Shown one piece after another: positions 52,725 through 61,829 of a DNA stretch of 64,000 nt. The notes under the pieces were generated by a model that saw only the letters and a program-made list of their open reading frames with translations, ran no database searches and had not been told where the DNA came from. Where the stretch lies: positions 5,270,001 through 5,334,000 of the forward strand of contig NZ_CP109131.1 of NCBI RefSeq assembly GCF_035917995.1, given 5' to 3'. Within the stretch, counting starts at the first letter, position 1. Each line of letters opens with the position of its first letter. The stretch comes from Streptosporangium sp. NBC_01755. Lineage in GTDB: Bacteria > Actinomycetota > Actinomycetes > Streptosporangiales > Streptosporangiaceae. Position numbers and translations under genes: made by a program.

Positions 52725-53551
52725 CGTGCTATCGCGTCGTGCGATGGGGACATCGGGGTGGTACGGGCCAGTGAGACGGTTCCGGCGGCGGTGAGCGCCG
52801 CCGCCGCCAGTGCGGTGAGCACCGCCGCCACGCCGGTCGGCAGTGGTTCACCGAGCAGGAGGGCGCCGAAGACGACGGCGGTGAGGGGGTCGGACACCTG
52901 GAGGGCGGCGAAGGCGACGCCGAAGTGGCCGACGGCGTAGGCGCGCTGGAGCAGGGCCAGTGCGATCAGGGCGGGTATCGGGACGGCGAGCAGGAACCAG
53001 AACTCCCCGTCGCCGTCGACCAGGACACGGGTGAGCGTGGCGGTCGCGCCGTACAGCACGCCCGCGCCCATGGCGAGCAGGCAGGCTCTCGCGGCGGGTG
53101 AGGCGTATCTGGACGCGGCCCACAGCGCCAGGGCGGCGGCGGCCGCCCCCGCGAGCAGGGCCGCCGCCGCCCCGCTGCCAAGGTGTGGGTCGCCGCCGTG
53201 GTCGGGCACGACCAGCACCAGGCCGATCAGCCCGATCGCGATCACCGCCGCGGAGGCCAGCTCGCCCGGCCGGGGTCTGCGACGTTGCAGGGCGGCGGCA
53301 CAGGGCAGGGCGAACAGGAGGCTGGCCACGCCCATCGGCTGGACCACGGTGAGCGGGCCGTACTTCAGCGCGACGACGTGCAGGGCCGTGCCCGCCGCGA
53401 TGGCCAGGCCGCCGAGCAGCCATCTGGGGCGTCGGACAAGCTGCCTCAGCACGGCACGGGACGTGCTCGCCGCCTCGAACTGCTGCAGCGCGGCGCCGAG
53501 TGCGAAGAACAGTGACCCCAGCAACGCCAGGCCGGCCGCCAGCACAGTCAT
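52721..53551 (-). CDS. DMT (EamA-like) family transporter
   Basis: A 276-residue membrane protein with about ten helices in two halves (LGSLFFALGAALQQFEA at the start; LQVSDPLTAVVFGALLLGEPLP in the second half), typical of the actinobacterial DMT group. ATG 53551 follows GGGAGGAG. The stop overlaps the GT4 start (ATGA), indicating translational coupling. The substrate is unknown. Confidence 0.85.
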   Translation of the reverse strand: MTVLAAGLALLGSLFFALGAALQQFEAASTSRAVLRQLVRRPRWLLGGLAIAAGTALHVVALKYGPLTVVQPMGVASLLFALPCAAALQRRRPRPGELASAAVIAIGLIGLVLVVPDHGGDPHLGSGAAAALLAGAAAAALALWAASRYASPAARACLLAMGAGVLYGATATLTRVLVDGDGEFWFLLAVPIPALIALALLQRAYAVGHFGVAFAALQVSDPLTAVVFGALLLGEPLPTGVAAVLTALAAAALTAAGTVSLARTTPMSPSHDAIAR

Positions 53552-53853
53552 GCGCACTCCTCCCAACCAGATGAAGCCACGGCGAGATGACCGGATCGCC
53601 TCTGGGAGGCGTCCGGTTAGGGTCTCGCGATGAACACTGGAAGCGTCCCGTGGAAGGAGACACCGGAGCCATCGGGGTTTACCCTGACTTCGCAGGGAAT
53701 TCCCCGGGATTCGCATCGGGGCTGTTGCTAGTGGCCCCATACCGAACGTTGACCGGGAAACCCGCAGCGGGGAACAGACGTTCCGGCCCGGAAAAGCCCG
53801 GTCAAGGTTCGGAGACGCCCCTAGCCGGATTCTCTTTTCGTAGTTTCGCGGGC

Positions 53854-54020
53854 ATGGATCTCGTGGGTGCCTGGCGCCTGGTCGAGTGGCGGATCGTCAG
53901 CGCCGTGGGCAGGGTTTCGCACCCCATCGGCACCGACGCGGTGGGGCTGCTCTGCTACACCCCCGACGGCCGCATGAGCGTGACCATCGCGCGCCGGTCG
54001 AGCCTCGCCGTCCCGGTCCG
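53854..54020 (+). pseudogene. Lipocalin-like domain protein, N-terminal fragment
   Basis: From ATG 53854: MDLVGAWRLVEWRIVSAVGR, then SHPIGTDAVGLLCYTPDGRM, the first strands of the small lipocalin-like (DUF1348/PF13924-type) domain. After about residue 50 similarity ends and the frame runs antisense into the dedA gene, stopping at 54087. The other two thirds of the domain are absent. Confidence 0.6.
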
Positions 54021-54023
54021 CCG

Positions 54024-54653
54024 TCAGTCACCGGAGGTGACCAGGCTCGCCTGCGGCTCCGCCGGGACTCGATGCCGGCGCAGGTAGCGGACGGCCTCGA
54101 CCACGGCGGTGATCGTCACGGCGATTCCCAGACCGAGCAGCAGGCCCTTGAACGGGTCGTTCTCGAAGGCCACGCCGCCCACGTAGCCGATCAGTCCCGA
54201 GTAGAGCGCCCAGGACAGCGCGGCCACCGCGTCGAAGAGGGCGAACGAGCGCCGAGGGTAGGCGACCGCGCCCATGGTGAGGGTGCAGGCGGTCCGGCCA
54301 CCCGGAATGTAGCGGGCCACCACGAGGATCAGGCCGCCCCGCTCCGCCAGTGCCCGCTCCGCCCAGGCGAACGTCTTGCGGCTGCGCCTGCCGTTGCGCA
54401 GCCGGTTGCCGGCGCCGCGCCCGATGGCGTACGAGATGTGGTCGCCCGCGAACGCGCCCAGCGCGGCCACCGCGATGACCAGCGGCAGGTCGGGCGCGCC
54501 GGTGGCGGCGGCGAACACCCCGGCGGTGATCACGGATGTCTCCGCCGGCACCACGGGGAAGAACCCGTCGAGTAACGCCAGCGCGAACAGTGCCAGATAG
54601 ATCCAGGGAGATGCCATCGCATCGTGCAGAGTGTCAAGGATTGCCTGTGTCAC
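54024..54653 (-). CDS. DedA family membrane protein
   Basis: A 209-residue DedA/SNARE-associated protein, likely a lipid or phosphate-lipid flippase-type transporter. Motifs: FALALLDGFFPVVPAETSVITAG, GAFAGDHISYAIGRGAG, and RYIPGGRTACTLTMGAV with conserved Arg-Gly. GTG 54653 (VTQAILDTLHDAM) follows TGGAG; an ATG at 54749 adds residues without homology. It abuts the lipocalin-like fragment at its 3' end. Confidence 0.88.
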   Translation of the reverse strand: MTQAILDTLHDAMASPWIYLALFALALLDGFFPVVPAETSVITAGVFAAATGAPDLPLVIAVAALGAFAGDHISYAIGRGAGNRLRNGRRSRKTFAWAERALAERGGLILVVARYIPGGRTACTLTMGAVAYPRRSFALFDAVAALSWALYSGLIGYVGGVAFENDPFKGLLLGLGIAVTITAVVEAVRYLRRHRVPAEPQASLVTSGD

Positions 54654-54875
54654 GCCGGGCTCCAGTCGGGGGCGGGGATGTCTCGCACGGAACGCTGACA
54701 CCCCGGTGATCCCCGGGTATCCGGGAGAACCCCCGAGGTCTCCGGTCATGTCCCTGAGATCACCACGAAATCCGTCACATCGACCCTAGGAACCGGGCGG
54801 AGCCGGTCACATCATCCGAATGGCCCCCCTCATCTCCGACTTTCGTCGGGGGACCGCTGCCGGGACGGCGCGTTC

Positions 54876-55529
54876 CTAGGCGGGCGGGACGGCGAGGGGA
54901 TCGTAGTGCAGGCGGCGTAGCACCCGGCGGAAGGCGTACAGCGAGAAGGCCACGGCCAGGCCGCTGATCACGGCCACGGCCGAGGTACGGACCAGCAGGT
55001 AGGTGCCGATCGACTCGTGGAGCTCGTGGAGCAGGAGCCAGATGCTCACCGCGGAGTTGGCCAGCAGCACGAAGGCCCACAGCAAAGTGATGCGGGCGAA
55101 GAACCGGCGGACCCGCTCGTGTTTCAGCACAGCCGACGGCAGGTGGATGTAGTCGAGGGTCAGCCGCTGCACCAGTGGGCGGTTGAGCCGGACCGAGGCG
55201 AGGAAGACCATGCTGATGCAGATCGTCCCCAGTTCGGGCTGGAGGAAGTAGAGCACCGCGCTCCCGGTCCAGAACCCGAGCAGCGCCCGGACGGTGATCG
55301 CGATGACGGCGAGGATCATCGTCCCGGGCACGGGAATCCGCCGGACCAGCCGCCACCCCACTCCCGCGTACACCCAGGTGACCGCGGCGACCAGCGCACC
55401 CCGCAGGCCGAGGACGGCCAGCGCGGCGTAGAAGACGGCCAGGGGGGCGACGACGCCCTCCAGCAGCCTCGGCGCCGCCTGTCTGGCCAGAGCGGCGAGG
55501 CGGGGGAGGACGATGGGCTGATGGCTCAT
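54876..55529 (-). CDS. VC0807-like membrane protein
   Basis: A 217-residue protein with about six hydrophobic segments (VVAPLAVFYAALAVLGLRGALVAAVTWVYAG; ALLGFWTGSAVLYFLQPELGT). The pattern matches the VC0807/DUF3159-type family of unknown function. ATG 55529 follows GGAGCG. It stands alone between dedA and the divergent DUF5519 gene; no terminator was recognised. Confidence 0.75.
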   Translation of the reverse strand: MSHQPIVLPRLAALARQAAPRLLEGVVAPLAVFYAALAVLGLRGALVAAVTWVYAGVGWRLVRRIPVPGTMILAVIAITVRALLGFWTGSAVLYFLQPELGTICISMVFLASVRLNRPLVQRLTLDYIHLPSAVLKHERVRRFFARITLLWAFVLLANSAVSIWLLLHELHESIGTYLLVRTSAVAVISGLAVAFSLYAFRRVLRRLHYDPLAVPPA

Positions 55530-55821
55530 GACGCTCCACGGCTGGTGCGGTGGTGGGCGCTGGACGTTCGCGCCTACCCCGGCACGACGTACGCATGCCG
55601 GGAATGTCGAGGGCGATCGCGGAGATTGCCGTCTCCGGCTGTTCACCGGCTGCTCACCGTATCTGAGCGAGGCCCACCTTCTCGTGAAAACCGCCTTTTA
55701 CCAGCTCAATCGGGTATGAAGGAAGTGTGAATTATTACAATTAATGAAGAGGATCACTTTTCCGGTAACGGTTGAGAAACGGAAGCTTTCCCGATCGGCT
55801 CCGGTCCGCGACGATGAGAGC

Positions 55822-56169
55822 ATGGCAGTGCTCAGCACGCGCGCGTCCCGCCGTTCCACCGAGGGCGTTGCGAATGTGGCGGCCCAGCTCATCGGCTGGC
55901 CCGACCTGGCGCTGAAACGCACCCGCAGGGGGCTGGGATTCCGGTCCGGAGGCAGGGAGATCGTCAGGATGTCCGGCGATCACACCGCGGAGTTGCTCCT
56001 CACCACCGACGTGATCGACCGGTGGGCCCGGGTGCTCACCGACTGCCACCGGGTCACCCCCGGCGCCGACGCCGGGTGGGTGGCCATGACCATCGAGGGC
56101 CGGGCCGACGCCGAGCTGTTCCTCTCACTCGTCAGCGTCGCGATCAAGGTCAACCAAGGGTCGCGGTAG
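55822..56169 (+). CDS. DUF5519/luciferase-domain small protein
   Basis: A 115-residue protein. WPDLALKRTRRGLGFRSGGREIVRM near residues 29-53 and DHTAELLLTTDVIDRWARVL match the small luciferase-domain (DUF5519) family of unknown function. ATG 55822 was chosen by homology; an ATG at 55744 would add 26 residues. It converges with and overlaps the LysE-type gene by 20 bp. Confidence 0.75.
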   Translation: MAVLSTRASRRSTEGVANVAAQLIGWPDLALKRTRRGLGFRSGGREIVRMSGDHTAELLLTTDVIDRWARVLTDCHRVTPGADAGWVAMTIEGRADAELFLSLVSVAIKVNQGSR

Positions 56170-56803
56170 CCAGCCTCACGCCGAAGCCGATGAAGAGCGC
56201 GCCCACGCCCGTCCGCAGTGCCGTCGACATGCCGCGGCGGGACCGGAACTGGCCGGCCAGGAACGTCCCGCCGAAGATCAGTGCAGACAGGTAGAGCACG
56301 CTGAACAGCTGGCAGATCCCGCCCAGGATCAGGAACGACAGCGCGGGGGTGCCGTAGGCGGGGTCCACGAACTGGATGAAGAACGAGACGAAGAACAGGA
56401 TCGCCTTCGGGTTCATCAGGCTGATCACCAGGGCCTTGCGGAAGGGGCTCTCCGCGGTCCGCTCCGATTCCGGGGGCATCGCCCGCGCGCTCTCGGGGGA
56501 GCGCCGTGAACGCCAGGCCCCCCGCAGCATCTGGAACCCGATCCACGCCAGGTAACCCGCCCCGGCGTACTTGACGACGTTGAACAGGATCGGCGTCGAC
56601 TTCAGCAACGACGCGACCCCCGCCGCGGCGAGCACCATCAGGACGGTGTCGCCGAGGAACACCCCCATGACCCCTCGGTACCCCTGGCGTATCCCACGCT
56701 GGGCGGCGGTGGTGAGTACGTACAGCGAGTTCGGGCCGGGCAGCAGGATGATGAAGAAGGCGCCGACCACATAGGTCCAGATGTCGGTGATGCCGAAGAA
56801 CAT
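56150..56803 (-). CDS. LysE/LeuE family amino-acid exporter
   Basis: A 217-residue exporter with six predicted helices. The N-terminal LLPGPNSLYVLTTAAQRG and NPKAILFFVSFFIQFVDP are LysE/RhtB hallmarks, and the overall form resembles leucine exporter LeuE. It exports neutral amino acids or analogues. ATG 56803 follows GGAGCACCACC. It starts the block next to a decayed chitinase region. Confidence 0.88.
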   Translation of the reverse strand: MFFGITDIWTYVVGAFFIILLPGPNSLYVLTTAAQRGIRQGYRGVMGVFLGDTVLMVLAAAGVASLLKSTPILFNVVKYAGAGYLAWIGFQMLRGAWRSRRSPESARAMPPESERTAESPFRKALVISLMNPKAILFFVSFFIQFVDPAYGTPALSFLILGGICQLFSVLYLSALIFGGTFLAGQFRSRRGMSTALRTGVGALFIGFGVRLATATLG

Positions 56804-57243
56804 GGTGGTGCTCCAGGGGGCGTTATGGGATGCATCGCTACCGTACCGCCAGGAGATTCCTTACCATTCCGCAGGTCCGATGGTCAGCGGATGGGGTCAT
56901 CTCGCCGTACCGGACGCCGAAGCCGTGCCGGACGCCGAAGCCGTGCCGGGGAACGGCTGCCGGGGTGATCGCCGAGTGTTCCGTCGCGTGCCCTGTGCGC
57001 GCTTTGGACCGTTCCTGCCCGATAGGGCGGCGGCCGATGTTTTTGGGTCTTGTGGCAGGACCATGTCAAGGCTACGATCACGACAACTCTTAGGAAACTT
57101 TCCTAAAAGAAGTGTCGAATGGGGGTGCCCTTGGCTCGTGCGCCCCCTGTGACCAGATCATGAGCTGCGAAAACTCGGCGGCGTGAGCCGTCGCAACCGA
57201 AGGTCCGACCGTCCGGACGCCTCGCCCCCCAGGTTCCACGTCC
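56804..57243. other. Intergenic with short repeats and an operator
   Basis: About 440 bp without a convincing gene. An 18-bp unit (GCCGTGCCGGACGCCGAA) is repeated two to three times near 56910-56955. A palindromic operator lies at 57090-57106 (separate entry). Confidence 0.55.
57090..57106. promoter_or_regulatory. Palindrome TTAGGAAACTTTCCTAA
   Basis: A perfect 8-bp inverted repeat around a central C. Similar AGGAAA/TTTCCT elements stand before secreted chitinase and cellulase genes in actinobacteria, by my recollection. It lies upstream of the small secreted-type ORF at 57244 and the two chitinase remnants. Confidence 0.6.
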
Positions 57244-57501
57244 ATGGGAGCGATCATGCGGCGCACCTTTCCCCTCCTCGTCCTGACTGCGGTTGCAAAC
57301 CCCCGCCGCGCCCTGCCCGCGCCCGGTGCTCCCGTCCCGGCCATGCTTGGCGTTCTCGTCCCGGCCATGCCCGGTGCTCCCGTCCCGGCCATGCTTGGCG
57401 CTCCCGCCCCGACCGCTCTCGGCGCCGCCGTCGCCGTGGTCCCATCCGCCGGTCGGCGATGCCCGGCGCGTGCGACGGCAGTGGCACCCACGACTCGGTG
57501 A
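57244..57501 (+). CDS. Doubtful secreted-type ORF with VPAMLGAP repeats
   Basis: An 85-codon frame begins MGAIMRRTFPLLVLTAVANP, which looks like a signal peptide, followed by four 8-residue units like APVPAMLG encoded by 24-bp repeats (about 57320-57415). It then becomes Arg/Ala-rich with no family match. It stands behind the TTAGGAAA palindrome, where a secreted hydrolase would be expected. It could be the decayed 5' end of such a gene. Low confidence that it is a real protein. Confidence 0.3.
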   Translation: MGAIMRRTFPLLVLTAVANPRRALPAPGAPVPAMLGVLVPAMPGAPVPAMLGAPAPTALGAAVAVVPSAGRRCPARATAVAPTTR

Positions 57502-57665
57502 GCCCGGCGCTCCCCGGCGTCCCACGCTGATCAACGGAACGGCCTCAGCACGGCGGGACCGCGCCCATCTCGCCGTACGGCACGCACCCACGTTCGCGCC
57601 CGCGCACCTCCCCGCGTGGCGCGGGCCGTACGGTCACACCCCCCCACAGAACGCATGAGGTTAAC

Positions 57666-58469
57666 GTGAAATTACGCGCCATCGCTCGTTCTCTCGTCGC
57701 CCTGGCGGCCCGCGTCCTGGCGATGACGGTCGCACTACCCGCCCAGGCCGCATCCCCCACCGCTGTCTTCACCAAGGTCTCCGACTGGGGGGCCGGTTTC
57801 GAGGGCAAGTACACGATCACCAATGGTGGCACCACCACGATCAACGGCTGGTCGGTCGCCTTCGACCTGCCCGCCGGGGCCAACATCGGTTCCTTCTGGG
57901 ACGCGTCGATGAGCCGGAGCGGGCAGCGCTTCACCTTCACCAACGTCGGCTGGAACGGCACCCTGGCGCCCGGCGCAACCGCGAGCTTCGGCTTCAACGG
58001 CAGCCCCGGCGGCGCCACCCCGTCCAACTGCACGCTCAACGGCGCGGCCTGCGGCGGCGGCACCAACCCCGGCACCCCGGGCGCGCCCGGTACCCCGTCG
58101 GTCACCGGCACCACCAACTCCTCGATCTCCCTGTCCGTTCGACTTCGGCGCCTCCAACATCTACACCGACACCGTCAACGCCTCCGAGGGCCTGAAGAAC
58201 GCGCTGAAGGCGGCCAACGGCTGGACCGACGCGCAGGCGTACGCCCGGATGGGCATCTCCGGCATGAACGGTCTGTCCGACCAGCAGGAGCTGACCACGG
58301 TGGCGGCCTGGACCCAGATCCGAGACTGGGCCAAGTCCAAGGGCCTGACCCGCCTCGCCTACTGGGCGGTCAACCGCGACCGACCCTGCCCGGTGGCGGC
58401 GTGGTCTCCAACTGCAGCGGCATCGCTCAGTCCGACTGGGACTTCACCCGCGTCACCGCCGGCTTCTAA
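57666..58469 (+). pseudogene. CBM2-GH18 chitinase, internally deleted and frameshifted
   Basis: GTG 57666 starts a signal peptide (ending ALPAQAAS) and a complete CBM2-like domain (AVFTKVSDWGAGFEGKYTIT, NVGWNGTLAPGATASFGFNG). A linker and the first strand of an Fn3 domain follow (SVTGTTNSSISLS). Near 58137 the sequence jumps, in another frame, to the last part of a GH18 chitinase (NIYTDTVNASEGLKNALKAA, MGISGMNGLSDQQELTTV, AYWAVNRDRPCPG). A second frameshift near 58395 restores the first frame for GGGVVSNCSGIAQSDWDFTR to the end. The catalytic DxxDxDxE region is lost. Confidence 0.85.
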
Positions 58470-58558
58470 GCCGTGCGATCCGTACGGCCCGTACCCCACC
58501 CGGGGCGCGGGTCGTACCCCCCACGACACCCTCCTGGAAATCCTTGCGGGGTAATCGG

Positions 58559-58980
58559 ATGCACCTCAGGAAACTCGCCGTGGCCGCCGTGCCGGCGCTC
58601 GGCGGGACGATGCTCGCCACGACACCGGCCCACGCGGCCAACATCGCGACGAACCCGGGCTTCGAGGACGGGCTGAGCGGCTGGACCTGCTCGTCCTCCT
58701 CGGGCGTGACGACCGTCTCCTCGCCCGTACACGGCGGGACCAAAGCGCTACAGGCCACCCCGGCAGGGAACGACACCGCCCGATGCCAGCAGACGGTCAG
58801 CGTCAGACCGTCCTCGGCCTACACCCTGTCGGCCTGGGTCAGGGGCGGCTACGTCTTCCTCGGCGCGACCGGAACCGGCGGGACCGACCCCAGCACCTGG
58901 GGGTCCTCGCCGTCGTCCTACACCCAGCTGTCCACCTCGTTCACCGGCGAGGTTTCCCCCTCCGCGTCCGCAGGTCTCAC
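58559..58980 (+). pseudogene. Second chitinase-like gene, N-terminal fragment
   Basis: ATG 58559 starts a signal peptide (RKLAVAAVPALGGTMLATTP, AHAA) and a carbohydrate-binding module (NIATNPGFEDGLSGWTCSSS, GTKALQATPAGNDTARCQQT, SAYTLSAWVRGGYVFLGATG). The module ends within YTQLSTSFTG, and the frame passes through GC-rich repeats into the next gene with no stop. This N-terminus is typical of a family-18 chitinase. The catalytic domain is missing. Confidence 0.7.
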
Positions 58981-59065
58981 GGGGCGGTCTCATGGGTCGG
59001 TCTCGGGGGGTCCGGTCTCATGGGTCGGTCTCAGGGGGTCCGGTCTCACGGGGCGGGTACACCCT
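58975..59065 (+). repeat. GGTCTCATGGG short repeats at the truncation point
   Basis: Overlapping copies of GGTCTCATGGGTCGGTCTC and GGGGGTCCGGTCTCA occur three to four times where the chitinase fragment ends. They may have mediated or followed the deletion. Confidence 0.6.
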
Positions 59066-59209
59066 CTCAAGCCTGGAGTGGTTCGCGACGCGCGGTGGTC
59101 GCTCGTCGTGACGGCCTGGATCCCCAGGGTCGCCAAAACTGGCAGAGAGGTCTCGTTTTGGGGACTGGGTGGCTGGTTGGGGGTGGGGTCCGGCAGGCTA
59201 GGGGCCGTC

Positions 59210-60595
59210 ATGGACTACGCAATTCTCACGGGGTTCATCCTCGTCACAGGTGTCGTGCTCGCCCTGGTCGCACAGTGGAAGGGCTGGCGGCCCTCACTGC
59301 TGGCCGTGCTGGGGGTCGGAATCGTCTTCAGGGTGCTCATCATGACCACCTCGGCGATGGACACCTGGCAGCCGGTCGACTTCGTGAACAGCTTCAAACC
59401 CGCCGGCGAGGCGGTCCTGAACCGTGAGGATCCCGTCCTGGGGAGCAACGGCGGCTGGCACTTCTTGCCGACCATCCCCTACGTCTATGGCTTCCTGCTC
59501 TGGCTGGGCATCCCCTGGGAGATCGGCGGGCGCCTGGTCACCGTGGTCGCCGACATCGCGCTGATCCCGCTGGTCGGCAAGCTCGCCGGAGGCTCCAAGG
59601 CGTCGTTGCGCGCCTTCCAGTACGCCTGCAACCCGCTGGCCATCCTGGTCGCCTCTGTGCACGGCCAGGTCGAGCCGGTCGCCCTGGTCTTCGGCGTCGC
59701 CGCCTTCGTCGTCGCCCGGGGGCCCGGCGACCCCGACCGGCCCGGTATCCGGACCGACGTGGTCGCGCTGGTGCGGGGCAGCGTCGCGTTCCGCGGCCTG
59801 CCCGGTGCCGTACGGCACGCCACCGGTTCCACCGGCGTGGTCCGGAGGGCGCTCACCCCGCGCCCCGGCGACCGGCAGTCCCTGCGTCGTGCCCTGTTCG
59901 CGGGGCTGCTGATGGGCCTGGCGCTCTGCGCCAAGAGCTGGCCGATCTGGCTCATCCCCGGCATGCTCCTGCTGCTGCCCACCTTCCGCGCCCGCGTCGT
60001 GGCGTTCGTGGCCACCGGCATCGCGCCGATCTTCTTCCTGGTCACCCTGCCGATCTTCGCCGGCACCTCGCTGAGCCAGATCCCCGAGGTCATTCGGGTG
60101 ATCCAGGACGTTCGCCCGATCGTCGGCCAGTGGGGTTACAGCGCCATCCTCATGCACGGCGTCAACGATCTGAACCAGGCGATCGCCACCTTCGGCACCC
60201 GTCTGGTCTACGTCACCCTGCTGGTGACCGCCTTCCTGTGGCGCCGCGCCGACCCGGTCGACCTCACCACGGCGCTGCTGATCGCCTTCATGGTCGCCAC
60301 TCCCAGGCTCGGCGCGCAGTACCTCCTGTGGTTCATGCCGTTCCTGGTCGCCCGTCCGACCCGTTTTGCCTGGCCGGCCATCATCGGGGTGTCCTTCTGG
60401 GCGGCGTTCGGTTACCTCTACATGACCCAGTTCGACTCCGCCACCTGGCGGAGCCTGCATGTCTTCTGGTCCCAGGGCTCCATCGTGCTCCTGCCGATCC
60501 TGGTGCTCGCGCTGCCATGGGCGCGCCGCGTCTTCAAAGCGCCTGACGCTCCCGAGGAACCACCATCCCTGAAGCCCGTTCCGGCCTCCGCCTAA
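59210..60595 (+). CDS. Polytopic membrane glycosyltransferase-like protein (GT87/mannosyltransferase type)
   Basis: A 461-residue membrane protein with about ten helices. The first extracytoplasmic loop reads MTTSAMDTWQPVDFVNSFKPAGEAVLNREDP, similar to the D/E-containing loop of GT-C enzymes, and ALCAKSWPIWLIPGMLLLLP occurs later. Such proteins use polyprenyl-phosphate sugars. A cytoplasmic insert (~175-235) is Arg-rich. ATG 59210 is chosen because hydrophobic homology starts there; the frame is continuous with the upstream chitinase fragment, so a read-through fusion is formally possible. Confidence 0.75.
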   Translation: MDYAILTGFILVTGVVLALVAQWKGWRPSLLAVLGVGIVFRVLIMTTSAMDTWQPVDFVNSFKPAGEAVLNREDPVLGSNGGWHFLPTIPYVYGFLLWLGIPWEIGGRLVTVVADIALIPLVGKLAGGSKASLRAFQYACNPLAILVASVHGQVEPVALVFGVAAFVVARGPGDPDRPGIRTDVVALVRGSVAFRGLPGAVRHATGSTGVVRRALTPRPGDRQSLRRALFAGLLMGLALCAKSWPIWLIPGMLLLLPTFRARVVAFVATGIAPIFFLVTLPIFAGTSLSQIPEVIRVIQDVRPIVGQWGYSAILMHGVNDLNQAIATFGTRLVYVTLLVTAFLWRRADPVDLTTALLIAFMVATPRLGAQYLLWFMPFLVARPTRFAWPAIIGVSFWAAFGYLYMTQFDSATWRSLHVFWSQGSIVLLPILVLALPWARRVFKAPDAPEEPPSLKPVPASA

Positions 60596-60638
60596 CCTGT
60601 CACCACTGTGATGGGTTAGGCGGTTAGGGTAGGTAGGT

Positions 60639-61085
60639 GTGACGAACACTGTGGAAATCCTGCGCTACACGGCCTTCACTCATGATCCCGAGGGGGGAAA
60701 CCCCGCCGGGATCGTCCTCGACGCGGCCGGGCTCTCCGACCAGGAGATGCTCGCCGTCGCCGCCGAGGTCGGATACTACGAGCGGCTGAAGGCGTTGATG
60801 ATCCGCGAGGACTGGACGACGGTGAACCTGTTCTGGCAGGAGAACGACGAGCGGTTCCACACCCGCAACCCGTTCCCTGTCGGGGGCGTCGTGGAGGACC
60901 CGGCCACCGGGGCCGCGGCCGCCGCCTTCGGTGGCTACCTGCGCACCATCGGCTCCGGCTCCTCGGAGTTCACGGTCATCCAGGGAGTGGCCATGGGGCG
61001 GCCCAGCACACTGAAGGTCTCGATCGCCTCGGCTGACGGCCGGAGCCGGGTGAGTGGCGGAGCGGTGGCGATGGAGATCGTCTGA
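60639..61085 (+). pseudogene. PhzF-family isomerase with in-frame internal deletion
   Basis: The 148-codon frame joins the PhzF N-terminus (EILRYTAFTHDPEGGNPAGI, VLDAAGLSDQEMLAVAAEVGY, residues 6-47) directly to its C-terminus (LKALMIREDWTTVNLFWQEN, NPFPVGGVVEDPATGAAAAAFGGYLR). Family members have about 280 residues, so roughly 130 are absent. The glycine-rich second-domain motif is kept. The fold is a duplicated barrel, so stable function is doubtful. GTG 60639 follows GGTAGGTAGG. Confidence 0.75.
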
Positions 61086-61091
61086 ATCCCC

Positions 61092-61820
61092 CTAGTACCC
61101 GTCGTCCGACCGTCCGATCAGCCGGCCCAAGGGCATCCCAGCCAGCCGCCGCACCTCGTTCGCCATATGGGCCTGGTCGGCGTACCCGCTGGCCACGGCG
61201 ACCTCGGCCGCCGCGACGCCGCGCCTGGCCAGCCGCAGTGCCCGCTGGAACCTGACCACCCGCTGCAGCGTCTTCGGGCCGTACCCGAAAGCCCGCAGGG
61301 ACCGGCGCAGAAGCTGCCGCTCACCGAGCCCCAGATCCCAGGCCACCTCCCTGACACTCCGCCCCGCCAGCAGTGCCGCGGCGATCGCCGACGCGGCGGG
61401 ATCGGGTCTGGACGCCGCGCGCAGTCGTACGGCCAGAGCCCGTTGTACGACGGCGGCGACCGGCTCCGACGGACGCCCCGTGCAAGGGGCCAGCTCGGAC
61501 AGTTCCCTGAGCGGTTCCAGCTCGGACAGCGGTACCCGCAGGTCACGCAGGCTGTCGAGCGGCACGCCGAACACCCCGCCCGCCGCGCCCGGCCTGAACC
61601 GGATCCCGATGTAGCGGTCGCCTGGCGACATCCGGACGGTTTTCGGGCCGGTGTCGGGACCCGCGACCTGTGCTCCCCCCGGACCCCAGATCAGATCCAC
61701 ACAGCCGTCGGGTACGACCAGCTGGGTCGTGCCCGTGGCCATGACGGTGGTCGCCTCATTGATCCACACGCAGGCCACCCGCGCGGCGATGCGGGAGTCC
61801 GGGGCCCACTCGCGATACAT
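61092..61820 (-). CDS. AraC-family regulator
   Basis: A 242-residue regulator. The N-terminal half is a sensor of the DUF6597 type (TTQLVVPDGCVDLIWGPGG, YIGIRFRPGAAGGVFGVP). The C-terminal two helix-turn-helix motifs read SVREVAWDLGLGERQLLRRSLRAFGYGPKTL and VAVASGYADQAHMANEVRRLAG. This is the usual partner type for small detox or acetyltransferase genes. It converges with the PhzF remnant, 6 bp apart. ATG 61820 is the start. Confidence 0.88.
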   Translation of the reverse strand: MYREWAPDSRIAARVACVWINEATTVMATGTTQLVVPDGCVDLIWGPGGAQVAGPDTGPKTVRMSPGDRYIGIRFRPGAAGGVFGVPLDSLRDLRVPLSELEPLRELSELAPCTGRPSEPVAAVVQRALAVRLRAASRPDPAASAIAAALLAGRSVREVAWDLGLGERQLLRRSLRAFGYGPKTLQRVVRFQRALRLARRGVAAAEVAVASGYADQAHMANEVRRLAGMPLGRLIGRSDDGY

Positions 61821-61829
61821 GGCCTCAGG

